Origin: Gammaproteobacteria bacterium
GTDB taxonomy: Bacteria > Pseudomonadota > Gammaproteobacteria > Steroidobacterales > GCA-2729495
Reading direction: 5' to 3'
NCBI GenBank assembly: GCA_014337915.1
Contig: QUBU01000012.1
Span: 29,915 to 93,914 of the forward strand
Length of the DNA stretch: 64,000 bases
Shown one piece after another: positions 25,295 through 34,442 of the stretch. Below the pieces are notes generated by a model that was not told the DNA's origin, did not search any database, and saw only the letters and a list, made by a program, of their open reading frames with translations. Made by a program: the position numbers and the translations under genes. Every line of letters starts with the position of its first letter. Position 1 is the first letter of the stretch.

Positions 25295-27154
25295 CAAGCG
25301 GTTCAGCCGCCGCAGGAAGTCGCCGGGATCGGCCAGCGCCCGCCCTTCGGCCAGCGTAGCCTGGTCGAGCAGCACGCGGGCGATGTCGGCAAAGCGTGCC
25401 TGGTCCTGCTCGCCGGCCAGGCGCCGCACCAGCGGGTGCGTGGGGTTGACCTCGAGCACCGGACGGGAATGCGGCAGCTTCTGGCCCGAAGCCTCGAGAA
25501 TGCGCCGCATCTGCGGCCCCATGTCGGCCTCGCCGAGCGCCAGGCAGGCCGGCGAGTCGGTCAGGCGCCCGGTGGTGCGCACGTCCTCGATCGCCTCGCC
25601 CAGCTCCGCCTTCAGCCGCTGCACCAGCTCGCCCTGGGCGCCCGCATCGGCAGGCGGTGGCGTGCCGGCATCGCTGCCGCCGATTTCCGCCGGGTCGAGT
25701 TCGCCGCGACGGACATCGCGGAATTCCATGCCCGCGAATTCACCGAGCTGGCCCACCAGCCACTCGTCGATGGGATCGGCCAGCAGCAGTACTTCGACGC
25801 CCCGCTGGCGGAAAATCTCCAGCTGCGGGCTGCTGCGCGCGGCGGCCAGGCTGTCAGCGGTAACATACCAGACCTGCTTCTGACCCTCCGCCTTGCCGGC
25901 GACGTAGTCGCCGAGGCTGCGATCGGCCTCTTCACCCGCGCTGCGGGTGCTGGTGAAACGCAGCAGCCTGGCGATGCGCTCGCGGTTGGCGAAATCCTCC
26001 GCCGGCCCTTCCTTGAGGACCCGCCCGAACTCCTTCCAGAAATCCCGGTAGCGGTCCGGCTCCTCCGTCGCCAGCCTGTCGAGCATGTCGAGCACGCGGC
26101 GGGTCAGCCCGCTGCGGATCGCCTCGACTTCCGGATCCTGCTGCAGCATCTCGCGCGATACGTTGAGCGCCAGTCCGTCGGCATCCACCACACCCCGCAT
26201 GAAGCGCAGGTAAACGGGCAGGAACTGCGCGGCATCGTCGAGGATGAACACGCGGCGCACGTAGAGCTTCAGGCCCCGTGGCTTCTCGCGGTTCCACAGG
26301 TCGAAGGGCGCGCGGGCGGGCACGTAGAGCAGGCTGGTATAGACCCGCTTGCCCTCCACCCGGTTGTGGCTCCAGGCGAGCGGCGCCGTGAAGTCGTGGG
26401 CGATGTGGCGGTAGAACTCCTGGTATTCCTCATCCTTGATCTCGGCCTTCGGGCGGGTCCAGAGCGCCCTGGCGGTGTTGACGGCCTCCTCGGCAGGCTC
26501 TCCCTCGGCGGCTGCGGCCTTTTTCATCAGGACCGGAAAGGCTATGTGGTCGGAGTACTTGCGGATCAGGGCCCGCAACCGGAACTCATCGGCGAACTCC
26601 CGGGCGTCCGCGCGCAGCTGCAGGGTCACGCGGGTACCGCGCGGCGCATCGGCCACCGGCTCGATGCTGAACTCACCATCGCCGGAGGATTCCCAGCGCA
26701 CGCCGGCGTCGGCCGGCAGGCCGGCGCGACGGGTGACCACCTCGACCCGGTCAGCAACGGTGAACGCCGAGTAGAAACCGACGCCAAACTGGCCGATGAG
26801 GTTCACATCCTGACGCTCGTCGCCGCTGAGGCGGCCGATGAACTCCGCGGTACCGGACCTGGCGATGGTGCCGAGCTGCTCGATCACGTCCTCGCGGGAC
26901 ATGCCGATGCCGTTGTCGGTGATGGACAGGGTGCCGGCTTCCGGGTCGCAGGCAATGTGGATGGCGAGTTGCGCGCCTTCCGCCAGGTAACCGGGATGGG
27001 CGATGGCTTCGAAGCGCAGCTTGTCTGCCGCATCGGAGGCATTGGAAATCAGCTCCCGCAGGAAGATCTCGCGGTTGCTGTACAGGGAATGGATCATCAG
27101 GTGGAGCAGCTGCTTCACCTCGGCCTGGAAGCCATGGGTCTCGCGTGCGGTCAT
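25283..27154 (-). CDS. htpG: HtpG, Hsp90-family chaperone
   Basis: This is an ATP-dependent chaperone of 623 aa (E. coli 624). The GHKL ATPase N-domain shows [39 protein letters not shown] and [11 protein letters not shown]. The middle domain has [11 protein letters not shown] and [10 protein letters not shown]. The C-terminal dimerisation domain ends in RRLNRLLAG. The ATG at 27154 has AGAGGA 7 bases upstream; a longer frame adds 28 non-homologous residues. It shares its 3' end with the convergent metal exporter. No sigma-32-like promoter was obvious. Confidence 0.96.
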   Translation of the reverse strand: MTARETHGFQAEVKQLLHLMIHSLYSNREIFLRELISNASDAADKLRFEAIAHPGYLAEGAQLAIHIACDPEAGTLSITDNGIGMSREDVIEQLGTIARSGTAEFIGRLSGDERQDVNLIGQFGVGFYSAFTVADRVEVVTRRAGLPADAGVRWESSGDGEFSIEPVADAPRGTRVTLQLRADAREFADEFRLRALIRKYSDHIAFPVLMKKAAAAEGEPAEEAVNTARALWTRPKAEIKDEEYQEFYRHIAHDFTAPLAWSHNRVEGKRVYTSLLYVPARAPFDLWNREKPRGLKLYVRRVFILDDAAQFLPVYLRFMRGVVDADGLALNVSREMLQQDPEVEAIRSGLTRRVLDMLDRLATEEPDRYRDFWKEFGRVLKEGPAEDFANRERIARLLRFTSTRSAGEEADRSLGDYVAGKAEGQKQVWYVTADSLAAARSSPQLEIFRQRGVEVLLLADPIDEWLVGQLGEFAGMEFRDVRRGELDPAEIGGSDAGTPPPADAGAQGELVQRLKAELGEAIEDVRTTGRLTDSPACLALGEADMGPQMRRILEASGQKLPHSRPVLEVNPTHPLVRRLAGEQDQARFADIARVLLDQATLAEGRALADPGDFLRRLNRLLAG

Positions 27155-27257
27155 TGCCTGGTCCTCTGTGGCGACTGGCCGCTGCGGTCGCCGCGGCACT
27201 GGCCCAGCCAAGGTGAGGGCCGCCGTTGCGCTTTTCAAGGCGCTGCCCGCGATCGCC

Positions 27258-27716
27258 CTAGACGTAGTCGAGCGGCAGCTCGGTCGTGGACTTGATGCAC
27301 TCCAGGGCGAAGCTCGCGCTGACGTCGCTCAGGCCGCCGATGCCGATCAGCTGCTTGTAGACCCGGTCGTAGGCGTTGATGTCCGGGATCGCCAGCCGCA
27401 GCAGGTAGTCGACGTCACCGCTCATGCGATGGAACTCCACGACCTCGGGAATGGCGCGCACCCGCGTGGCAAACAGCTCGAACCACTCGGCATCGTGGCG
27501 ACTGGTCTTGAGGGTCACGAAGACCGTGGTGCCGACGTTGAGCTTCGCCGGGTCGAGGATGGCGACGCGGCGCCGGATGAAACCCGCCAGCTCCAGGGCG
27601 CGGATGCGGCGCCAGCAGGGTCCCGGCGAGAGGTGCACCTGTTCGGCGATGGCCGCCACCGCGAGGCTGGCATCACGCTGCAGGAGGGAGAGTATTTCCC
27701 GGTCTTTTTTATCCAT
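27258..27716 (-). CDS. Lrp/AsnC family transcriptional regulator
   Basis: This second Lrp-type regulator, 152 aa, has an HTH ([37 protein letters not shown]) followed by a RAM domain ([13 protein letters not shown] near 100). It differs from the regulator at 23.8 kb in its recognition helix and effector pocket, so the two likely respond to different ligands. It sits 103 bases upstream of htpG on the same strand and is divergent from the DUF6356-yeiH pair across an unusually AT-rich 113-base region. That region holds two perfect palindromes, good candidates for its own operators. Confidence 0.9.
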   Translation of the reverse strand: MDKKDREILSLLQRDASLAVAAIAEQVHLSPGPCWRRIRALELAGFIRRRVAILDPAKLNVGTTVFVTLKTSRHDAEWFELFATRVRAIPEVVEFHRMSGDVDYLLRLAIPDINAYDRVYKQLIGIGGLSDVSASFALECIKSTTELPLDYV

Positions 27717-27742
27717 GAAAATTCATATTCTCTAAGCTGCAA

Positions 27743-27765
27743 TATGAGAAACATAATTTCTCATA
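27743..27765. promoter_or_regulatory. Perfect 9+9 inverted repeat upstream of the Lrp-type gene
   Basis: TATGAGAAA (27743-27751) and TTTCTCATA (27757-27765) flank a 5-base CATAA spacer. It lies 27 bases upstream of the regulator start in AT-rich DNA, which stands out here. It is a candidate Lrp-type operator. Confidence 0.6.
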
Positions 27766-27778
27766 GCGGCGCTAAATA

Positions 27779-27790
27779 TCAAAATTTTGA
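27779..27790. promoter_or_regulatory. 12-bp palindrome TCAAAATTTTGA
   Basis: A perfect AT-rich palindrome lies 40 bases before the DUF6356 start, in the same divergent region as the 27743-27765 inverted repeat. It may be a second regulator site or a curved promoter element. Confidence 0.45.
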
Positions 27791-27829
27791 TCTGAAAATG
27801 CCCGCCGGGCCGGGATACCGTTTCCCGTC

Positions 27830-28120
27830 ATGCGGACCCTCTATCGCCTGTTCACTGAACACCCGGCCTCGGTCGGCGAGACCTACCTCCAGCACCTCGG
27901 CCAGGCGATGGGCTTTGCCGTCCGCATGCTGGCCGGTGGACTGGCCTGCCTGATCCATGCCTTCCTGCCGTTCCTGTTCGTCCGCACCGGCAGCCAGGCG
28001 ATCACCGAGCTGCACCAGCGCATGGTCGTCAACCGCGACCGTCGCCTGGCCGCCCCGGCCGCCAGCAGCCCGGAGCTCCCGCTCGGCAGCTACACGCCAC
28101 CGGCCGAACCCGCCAACTGA
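27830..28120 (+). CDS. Small DUF6356-like membrane-associated protein
   Basis: This 96-aa protein begins FTEHPASVGETYLQHL and has a hydrophobic stretch (FAVRMLAGGLACLIHAFLPFLFV, about residues 29-51), then a TGSQAITELHQRM motif and a Pro-rich tail. These are hallmarks of the DUF6356 family, of unknown function. It is 2 bases upstream of the YeiH-type exporter and is probably co-translated with it. The pair may be controlled by the divergent Lrp-type regulator. Confidence 0.72.
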   Translation: MRTLYRLFTEHPASVGETYLQHLGQAMGFAVRMLAGGLACLIHAFLPFLFVRTGSQAITELHQRMVVNRDRRLAAPAASSPELPLGSYTPPAEPAN

Positions 28121-28122
28121 GC

Positions 28123-29217
28123 ATGCCGGCCAGCGTCACCCTCGGCTCGCGCGCCGCGGCATTGCCCGGCCTTGCCGGTGCATTTGCACTGGCGATCCTC
28201 GCCCAGTACGCCTCCGGCTGGCTCGGCACGGCGCTGTTCCAGCTGGGCAAGAGCCCGGTCAGCCCGGTGATGCTCGCGGTGCTCACCGGCGTCTGCGTGC
28301 GCTCGTTCATTGGCCTGGCACCACGCATGGAACAGGGCGTGGCGCTGGCATCCAGCGCCATCCTGCGCATCGGCCTGGCGCTGGTGGGCCTGCGGCTGAC
28401 ACTGGCCGGCATCGGTGAACTAGGGCTGCGCGCCCTGCCGGTGGTGGCCGGCTGCCTGGTCACCGCCTGGCTGGTGATTCCACGCCTCGCCAGGGCCTGG
28501 GGCCTCAGTGGCGCACTGGTGACGCTGCTGACCGTGGGCACCAGCATCTGCGGCTGCACGGCAGTCATGGCCGTAGCGCCGTCGATCCGCGCCAGGGCCG
28601 AGGACACCGGCTACGCGGTCACGATCATCGTCATCGTCGGCCTCGTCGGCATGCTCAGCTACCCGGCGCTCGGCCACTGGCTGTTCGGCGCTGATCCGGA
28701 AGTGGCCGGCATCTTCCTCGGTTCATCCATCCACGACACCTCCCAGGTCATCGGCGCAGCCCTGCTCTACAGCGGCCAGTACGCCGCACCGGTTGCGCTC
28801 GACGCCGCGACGGTCACCAAGTTGCTGCGCAACCTGACGCTGGTGGTGGTGGTGCCGGCGCTGGCCGCCATGGCGGCATCGACGGCCGGCCAGCGCCAGA
28901 CGCTCGGGCTGGCCGGCATCCGTCGCCTCGTGCCGGGCTTCGTGCTGGCGTTTGTCGGCTTTGCCGCCCTGCGCACCCTCGGCGATGCGTTCGCGGGCCT
29001 GCAACCTGCGCTTGCTGCGGGCTTCTGGACCCCCGGACTGGCGCTGGCCAACCAGGCCTCGGAACTGTTGCTGACCGTGGGAATGGCCGCCGTCGGCCTG
29101 ACGGTGGACGTGGGCCAGTTGCGCAGTGTTGGCTGGCGACCGTTGGCGGCCGGGGTCAGCGCCGCCCTGTTGATGGCGGCCGTCAGTGCCAGCCTGACCG
29201 CAGCGCTGCTGACCTGA
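28123..29217 (+). CDS. YeiH-family putative sulfate/anion exporter (UPF0324)
   Basis: This is a 364-aa integral membrane protein with about ten hydrophobic segments. Family signatures are ILRIGLALVGLRLTLAGI, TVGTSICGCTAVMAVAP near residue 145 and FLGSSIHDTSQVIGAAL near 200. The UPF0324/YeiH family is annotated as sulfate exporters, but transport has rarely been shown. It follows the DUF6356 gene by 2 bases. A GC-rich hairpin stands just past the stop. Confidence 0.85.
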   Translation: MPASVTLGSRAAALPGLAGAFALAILAQYASGWLGTALFQLGKSPVSPVMLAVLTGVCVRSFIGLAPRMEQGVALASSAILRIGLALVGLRLTLAGIGELGLRALPVVAGCLVTAWLVIPRLARAWGLSGALVTLLTVGTSICGCTAVMAVAPSIRARAEDTGYAVTIIVIVGLVGMLSYPALGHWLFGADPEVAGIFLGSSIHDTSQVIGAALLYSGQYAAPVALDAATVTKLLRNLTLVVVVPALAAMAASTAGQRQTLGLAGIRRLVPGFVLAFVGFAALRTLGDAFAGLQPALAAGFWTPGLALANQASELLLTVGMAAVGLTVDVGQLRSVGWRPLAAGVSAALLMAAVSASLTAALLT

Positions 29218-29228
29218 CAACGGCCAGC

Positions 29229-29245
29229 GCGGCGCGCTGCGCCGC
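29229..29245 (+). terminator. Hairpin after the YeiH-type gene
   Basis: GCGGCGC (29229-29235) and GCGCCGC (29239-29245) form a perfect stem with a 3-base loop, 11 bases beyond the stop. It is followed by a moderately T-rich CGGTTTGCCTTTT, consistent with rho-independent termination. Confidence 0.5.
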
Positions 29246-29265
29246 CGGTTTGCCTTTTCGGGCGC

Positions 29266-29433
29266 TCAGAACAGCGCCAGGCGCCAGGCGACGGCTCCGA
29301 GCAGGAGGCCGGATGCCAGCGAGGCCACGCGCAGCCAGCTGCCCCAATGGCCGGCCCAGGCCAGGCGCAACACGCCACCCAGGCAGTCCAGCTGGTCCAG
29401 CAGGCGCAGTGCCCGCTCCGGATGCAATGCCAT
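29266..29433 (-). CDS. Small hypothetical membrane protein
   Basis: A 55-aa frame reads MALHPERALRLLDQLDCLGG, then a hydrophobic C-terminal half (residues 36-55) that could be one membrane segment. It starts 11 bases after the stop of the gene at 29445 on the same strand, suggesting an operon. I do not recognise a family. GC3 looks coding-like, but a short frame can arise by chance. Confidence 0.45.
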   Translation of the reverse strand: MALHPERALRLLDQLDCLGGVLRLAWAGHWGSWLRVASLASGLLLGAVAWRLALF

Positions 29434-29444
29434 GATGCCTGGCT

Positions 29445-29642
29445 TCAGCGCTTGCGGCCCGAGGGCACGACGGACAACCGGGGCTTCGGCGGCGCCCCCG
29501 GCGTATCACCGGGTCCCGGCTGCAACTCGCCGCTGGCCAGCCGCTCACGCACGCCCTGCAGGGCACGCTCCACCCAGGCCCGGCGGCTGCGGGTCTCTGG
29601 ATTCCTGATGCTGAAGTCGCTGGTCTGTTCCCTGTCTGACAT
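29445..29642 (-). CDS. Small hypothetical protein
   Basis: This is 65 aa from the ATG at 29642 (MSDREQTSDFSIRNPETRSR), charged, with a helix AWVERALQGVRERLASGEL and a Pro-rich basic tail. An in-frame ATG at 29726 would add 28 Arg/Gln/Pro-rich residues and bring the start to 12 bases after the upstream stop. Neither start has a good ribosome-binding site. Function unknown. Confidence 0.45.
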   Translation of the reverse strand: MSDREQTSDFSIRNPETRSRRAWVERALQGVRERLASGELQPGPGDTPGAPPKPRLSVVPSGRKR

Positions 29643-29738
29643 GTAACTGGTCTGTGGTCCGCGGGCTGCCTGGCCTGCTTCTTGTTGGGGTTGGCTACGG
29701 GGCTGGCGCGGCCTCGCTGTTGTCATGGAGGCCGTGGC

Positions 29739-30026
29739 CTACTCGTCCTGCTTCCAGTCGCGGCGCACCTTCTCCGACCAGTTCCGGTATCCCTTCCAGG
29801 TGTACAGCGCCGGATCTACCACCGAGCGGCGCTTGTCTGGAGACTGGACGCGGTTGAGCCAGCGGCGGTAGGAGTCCCAGCCGCTCATGTCCTTGCCCTC
29901 GTGGTTGACGAGGTTGCGCACCCGGCCACCGCGCAGGGTGGATTCGTATCCAGGCTTGCCGGCGACGGCGTCGGCGACCTCAGGGTCTGCACCAGGGGAG
30001 AGACTATTGTTCTTGTAGTTGCTCAT
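29739..30026 (-). CDS. Hypothetical 95-aa protein
   Basis: The product begins MSNYKNNSLSPGADPEVADA and is hydrophilic and rich in Arg, Lys and Trp (SGWDSYRRWLNRVQ, YTWKGYRNWSEKVRRDW). A GGGGA lies about 9 bases before the ATG at 30026. I recognise no family. The repeated aromatic/basic W-x-x-Y/W-x-x-W pattern is distinctive and could bind nucleic acid or a surface. It heads the three small minus-strand frames at 29.3-30.0 kb. Confidence 0.55.
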   Translation of the reverse strand: MSNYKNNSLSPGADPEVADAVAGKPGYESTLRGGRVRNLVNHEGKDMSGWDSYRRWLNRVQSPDKRRSVVDPALYTWKGYRNWSEKVRRDWKQDE

Positions 30027-30179
30027 GGCGGTTGTCCCCGTTCCTCCACATTGCGGCCAGCTTATGGAGCAGCCCTGCCGCTCACGAGGAACTGAGTCAC
30101 AGGCAACCTGATTTAACAGCGCCGTTATGCGAGGCACTGCCACCCTGGCGAGAAATTGACCAGCGCCGCGACAGCGGCT

Positions 30180-31556
30180 TCAGACCACCAGGCGATAGCA
30201 GGGCTGGTAGGCGCGACCGGGCAGTTTCATCCGGTTCTGGGCGACGAAAGCGCCGAGCAGCCGGTCGAGCCGCGACATGATGTCGCGGTCCCCGGAGAGT
30301 TCGAAGGGGCCGCGGCTCTCGATGGCACGGATGCCCTCGTCCTTGACGTTGCCCGCCACCATGCCGGAGAACGCCTTGCGCAGGCTGGCTGCCAGCCGCG
30401 CTGGCTCCTGGCCACGGTGCAGGACCAGCCCGGCCATGTTCTCGTGCGTCGCATGGAAGGGCTGCTGGAAATCCATGTCGAGGTGCAGCCGCCAGTTGAA
30501 ATAATAGGCATCGTTCTTGGAGTGCCGGAAATCGCGCACCTGGCGCATGCCCTCGCGCAGCGTCGCCGCCACATTGGCCGGATTGCCGATGCAGATGCGA
30601 TAGCGTTGCTGCGCCTCGCGGCCCAGCGTGGCGCCGATGAACTCGTGGATCTGGGAGAAATACGCTTCGCTGGACGCCGGGCCGGTCAGCACCACCGGCA
30701 GCGGCAGCTCGCGGTTGCGCTCGTGCAGCAGTATCCCGAGCAGGAACAGGAACTCCTCGGCCGTGCCCACCCCGCCCGGAAAGATGACGATGGCATGCGC
30801 GATGCGCACAAACGCCTCCAGCCGCTTCTCCATGTCGGGCATGATGACCAGCTGGTTGACGATGGGATTGGGCGACTCGGCGGCGATGATGCCGGGCTCG
30901 GTGACGCCGATGTAGCGGCCGTCACCGATGCGCTGCTTGGCATGGCCCACCGCCGCGCCTTTCATCGGCCCCTTCATGGCGCCACCGCCGCAGCCGGTGC
31001 AGACGTTCATCTCCCGGAGGCCAATCTCATAGCCGACCTTCTTGGAGTAGTCGTACTCCTCGCGGCTGATCGCGTGCCCGCCCCAGCAGACCACGAGATC
31101 GGGCTCACCGGCGCGCAGGGTGCCGGAGTTGCGCAGGATGTGGAACACGGCGTTGGTGATGCCATCGCTGCGCCCGAGGTCGAACTGGCCGCCGCCCGCC
31201 ACCTCGTTGTTGATGAACACCACGTCGCGCAGCACCGCGAACAGCAGCTCGCGGATGCCGCGGATCATCTTGCCGTCGACGAAGGCCTCGGGCGGCGCGT
31301 TGCGCAGCGCGAGCTTCACGCCACGGTCCTGCTGCACGATGAAGACCTCGAAGTCGCGGTACTTTTCCAGCACTTCGCGGGTGTCGTCGGTCTGGCCGCC
31401 GACATTGAGCACCGCCAGTGCGCAGCGCCTGAGCACCTCGTGCTGGCCGCCCTCGCCGGTGCTGCGCAGCCGGTTGACCTCATGCTGGGACAGCAGTTCC
31501 AGGCTGCCCTCGGGCATGACCTCCACGAGTGTTTCGTTGCCGTTGCGGGCAGGCAT
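30180..31556 (-). CDS. ppnN: PpnN (YgdH) nucleotide 5'-monophosphate nucleosidase
   Basis: This enzyme cleaves purine and pyrimidine monophosphates to base and ribose-5-phosphate; the E. coli enzyme is activated by (p)ppGpp. The product is 458 aa (E. coli 454). The LOG-like catalytic core has CTGCGGGAMKGPMKGA near residue 187 and the PGGVGTAEEF phosphate-binding motif near 265. An N-terminal DUF4478-like region and a C-terminal DUF3412-like region flank it. The ATG at 31556 gives the standard N-terminus. It follows the L,D-transpeptidase stop by 8 bases, so it is the third gene of an mltD-ldt-ppnN operon. Confidence 0.92.
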   Translation of the reverse strand: MPARNGNETLVEVMPEGSLELLSQHEVNRLRSTGEGGQHEVLRRCALAVLNVGGQTDDTREVLEKYRDFEVFIVQQDRGVKLALRNAPPEAFVDGKMIRGIRELLFAVLRDVVFINNEVAGGGQFDLGRSDGITNAVFHILRNSGTLRAGEPDLVVCWGGHAISREEYDYSKKVGYEIGLREMNVCTGCGGGAMKGPMKGAAVGHAKQRIGDGRYIGVTEPGIIAAESPNPIVNQLVIMPDMEKRLEAFVRIAHAIVIFPGGVGTAEEFLFLLGILLHERNRELPLPVVLTGPASSEAYFSQIHEFIGATLGREAQQRYRICIGNPANVAATLREGMRQVRDFRHSKNDAYYFNWRLHLDMDFQQPFHATHENMAGLVLHRGQEPARLAASLRKAFSGMVAGNVKDEGIRAIESRGPFELSGDRDIMSRLDRLLGAFVAQNRMKLPGRAYQPCYRLVV

Positions 31557-31564
31557 GGGGCGGT

Positions 31565-32074
31565 TCACGGCAGGATGTCGATCGGCGTGTTGCGTGCCGT
31601 CATCAGCCAGATGTCGATCATGTCGGCGTTGGACACGGCGATACAGCCGTTGGTCCAGTCCATGGTCCGGTAATACTCGGCGGAATAGCGTGGCTCGTTG
31701 GGCATGCCGTGGATCATGATCAGCCCGCCCGGGGCATGGCCCCTGGCACGGGCCGCGCGCTGGTGGCGCTCGTCCGGGTAGGAGATGCGGATGGAGAGGA
31801 AATAATCGCTGTCCGGGTTGCGGTCCAGCAGCAGGTAGCGCCCCTCGGGCGTGCGGAAATCCCCCTCGCGCAGCTTGTCGCCCTCGGGCGCCAGGCCGAG
31901 TGCGACCCGAAAGCTGCGCAGCACCTTGCCGTTCTTCAGCAGTTCGAGGCGGCGCTCGGACTTGTGCACCACCACTTTGTCGGCCTGCTCGAAGCTCGCC
32001 GCCTGCACCTTGGGCACCAGGCCCAGCAGGACCAGCGCCGCGATGCAGGCCGTGCGCCTGGTTACCGCCGCCAT
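31565..32074 (-). CDS. L,D-transpeptidase (YkuD domain), exported
   Basis: This 169-aa protein has a signal peptide (residues 1-26, ending VQAAS) and a single YkuD catalytic domain. The active site is HGMPN (His122) with MDWTNGCIAVSNADM (Cys144). Such enzymes make 3-3 peptidoglycan cross-links or attach Braun-type lipoprotein; which applies is not visible. The ATG overlaps the stop of the mltD-like gene by one base (TGATG), so translation is coupled. The ppnN start is 8 bases downstream. Confidence 0.88.
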   Translation of the reverse strand: MAAVTRRTACIAALVLLGLVPKVQAASFEQADKVVVHKSERRLELLKNGKVLRSFRVALGLAPEGDKLREGDFRTPEGRYLLLDRNPDSDYFLSIRISYPDERHQRAARARGHAPGGLIMIHGMPNEPRYSAEYYRTMDWTNGCIAVSNADMIDIWLMTARNTPIDILP

Positions 32075-34257
32075 CAGGCCAGCTCCGCCGCGGCCGGCTG
32101 CGCCGGAACCGCCGCCACGCGCACCAGCTTCGGGAATACCACACGGGTGCCCGGGCGCACATGGTCGAGGTCGAGCGTGGGGTTGTACTGGCGCAGCAGC
32201 CACACCGGCACCTTGTACTTCTGGGATGCGAGGATCCAGACCGATTCACCCCGGCGCAGCAGGTGCTCAGTGGTGTCGGTGATCCGGTAGCGGCTGAAGA
32301 AGTCCTCCTGCAAATCGTGGTGGTAGGCCACGCGTCGCGCCAGGAATGTTTCCCGGCTGACATTCGTGAACACCAGCCGCACCGACTCGCCGATCACCAG
32401 TGCCCGCTTGGCCTGCCAGCCGTTGGCCCTGCGCAGCGCATCCGGGCTCACCTCCAGCCAGCCGGCATAATGGCTGAGCGTCTCGGCGGCCTGTACCTCG
32501 ACCTTGTCGTTGGCCGCGACCAGGTAGTTGCTCGGATCGGCCAGCGAGGCGGAGATCCCGCCGGCATCGCCGGTGGGCTGCCTGGCCTGGGCAGGGGTTT
32601 CCAGCGCTGGCAGGTCCGGAGCGACGGCCGCTGGCCTGGCGGCCGCCACGGCCGGGGGAGACGCAGAGGCAACAGTCGCCGTCGGCGGGGACGCAGCGTC
32701 GCTGCTGGCCTGCGCGGGCACCAGGCGCAGTCGCGAACCGCTGCGCACGAGGTTGGCGTCGGTCAGGTTGTTGAACGCCAGCAGGTCGCGCTGGCTCACG
32801 CCGGTACGCCGCGCGATGACCGCGAGCGAATCGCCGGGTTGCACCAGGTAGCTGTCGGCCGCCGGTGCCGGGCGGATCGCGGCCGCCGCCTGCGGGGCGG
32901 GCTCGCGTGGCGCGGGAGCGCTGGCCACTGCCGCCACGCGACCCGGCAGTTTCAGTGACTGGCCGACGCGGATGCGCGCCCCGGGCTTCAGGCCGTTCGC
33001 CTGGGCGAGCTTGCTGACCGTGGTGCCGTAGTGCGCGGCGATGCGTCCCAGCGTATCGCCACGCTTTACCCTGTGCGTCTTGTCCGGAACCTGGCTGTCG
33101 AAGCGCTGCGCGGAGGGAATCGACGCCAGCAGCTGCTGCGGCGGCGCGTCGATGACCTGGCCGGCAGGCAGCCGCAGGCGGAAACCCCGCGGCACGTACT
33201 TGGCGCCCTCCCAGACCGGGGGCAGGAGCGCGGGGTTGTAGGCCTGCAGCGTGGAACGTGGTACGCCGAAAGCCTTTTCCAGCGCCTCGATACGCATGTA
33301 GTCCGGCACCTCGACCACCAGCTCCTTGCGTGGCGCCTGGCGCTGCACCGGCCCGAAGAATCGCTCCGGATCCTGCTCGATCGCCAGCGCGGCCAGGAAC
33401 GACACGTAGAAATTGCGCGAGGCAAAGCCGAAGGCGGGGCCGTCGTAGCGGCGGATGATGGCCTCGATGTCGGAGGTGCCGACGCTGTTCACGGCCCGGC
33501 GCATCCCGGCGGCCCCGTGGTTGTACGCCGTGATGGCCAGCGGCCAGGTTCCCAGCAGGTCGTAGTTGTAGCGCAGCAGCCGGGCCGCGGCCTCGCTCGA
33601 CTCGTATGGATCGCGGCGCTCGTCGACGGCCTGGTCGATGCGCATGTAGCGCCTGCCGGTGTCGCCGGTGAACTGCCAGAGGCCGGCCGCACCGACAAAG
33701 GAGCGCGCATTGGGGTCAAACGAGGACTCCACGTGCGGCAGTGCCGCCACCCCCTCCGGTACGCCGTGCTCGCGCAGGCTTTCGCGGATGTGGTCGCGCC
33801 ACTGGCCAGAGCGCAGCAGCCCGGCATGGAAGCGTTCGGCCAGTCCCTGCTGGAAGCGCACCCGGTCGGCCGCGGCGCGCAGTTCCGCATTGCTGACGTT
33901 GGCTGGCCACAGGGCCAGGACCCGTGCCGATTCGGCGTCGAGGCCGCTGCGCTGGCCTGATGCCAGCGTGCGCAGGATGCGCTCGTAGCGGGCGCGGGCG
34001 CTGTCGGCCAGGCGCTGCAGGCGGGCCTGGCTGCCCTCGCCCGTCGCATCGATCTTCTCGTAGACGATGCCGAGGTGGCGGTTGTCGTGGACGAGGCCCT
34101 GCTCCGAGCTGCACTCGGCGAAGATCCGCTGCCAGAAGCCGACCTCCGCCACCAGGCCCGGCGGGCGTGGCAAGGCGTCGTCGGCTGCCGGTGCCGCAGC
34201 GGAAAACAGCAAAAGCGCGGCCGCGAGGGCCGGCAGCACCCTGGTCACGACGAACAT
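32074..34257 (-). CDS. mltD: MltD-type membrane-bound lytic murein transglycosylase with LysM repeats
   Basis: This is a 727-aa periplasmic peptidoglycan hydrolase. It has a signal peptide (about 1-25, ending APAADD) and a GH23 lytic transglycosylase domain. The catalytic Glu is in LPHVESSFDPNARS near residue 180, followed by GAAGLWQFTGDTGRRY and AITAYNHGAAGMRR. Three LysM-like repeats follow: HRVKRGDTLGRIAAHYG, YLVQPGDSLAVIARRTG and LLRRGESVWILASQKYK. I chose the ATG at 34257, which opens the signal peptide; a TTG at 34296 is a weaker alternative. It lacks an obvious lipobox. Coupled to the L,D-transpeptidase gene downstream. Confidence 0.92.
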   Translation of the reverse strand: MFVVTRVLPALAAALLLFSAAAPAADDALPRPPGLVAEVGFWQRIFAECSSEQGLVHDNRHLGIVYEKIDATGEGSQARLQRLADSARARYERILRTLASGQRSGLDAESARVLALWPANVSNAELRAAADRVRFQQGLAERFHAGLLRSGQWRDHIRESLREHGVPEGVAALPHVESSFDPNARSFVGAAGLWQFTGDTGRRYMRIDQAVDERRDPYESSEAAARLLRYNYDLLGTWPLAITAYNHGAAGMRRAVNSVGTSDIEAIIRRYDGPAFGFASRNFYVSFLAALAIEQDPERFFGPVQRQAPRKELVVEVPDYMRIEALEKAFGVPRSTLQAYNPALLPPVWEGAKYVPRGFRLRLPAGQVIDAPPQQLLASIPSAQRFDSQVPDKTHRVKRGDTLGRIAAHYGTTVSKLAQANGLKPGARIRVGQSLKLPGRVAAVASAPAPREPAPQAAAAIRPAPAADSYLVQPGDSLAVIARRTGVSQRDLLAFNNLTDANLVRSGSRLRLVPAQASSDAASPPTATVASASPPAVAAARPAAVAPDLPALETPAQARQPTGDAGGISASLADPSNYLVAANDKVEVQAAETLSHYAGWLEVSPDALRRANGWQAKRALVIGESVRLVFTNVSRETFLARRVAYHHDLQEDFFSRYRITDTTEHLLRRGESVWILASQKYKVPVWLLRQYNPTLDLDHVRPGTRVVFPKLVRVAAVPAQPAAAELA

Positions 34258-34374
34258 TGACAACCCAAACCGTGTTACGGGGCGATACTTAGCCAATCAG
34301 CCCCTGAAAGCAAGCCGCCCGGCCGCGGGCAGGATGTGCCCGCGCACGAGCCAGCACCACGTCCGGGAGGGTAG

Positions 34375-34396
34375 CCCCGGCCGCTGGTGGCCGGGG
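34375..34396 (-). terminator. Hairpin downstream of htpX
   Basis: CCCCGGCC (34375-34382) and GGCCGGGG (34389-34396) form an 8-bp stem with a 6-base loop between the htpX stop and the mltD start. There is no T-run, so function as a terminator is only likely. Confidence 0.4.
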
Positions 34397-34442
34397 GCGA
34401 ACCCATTCACATAATCGGCAACCGGTGTCGCAGGCGCGGCGA

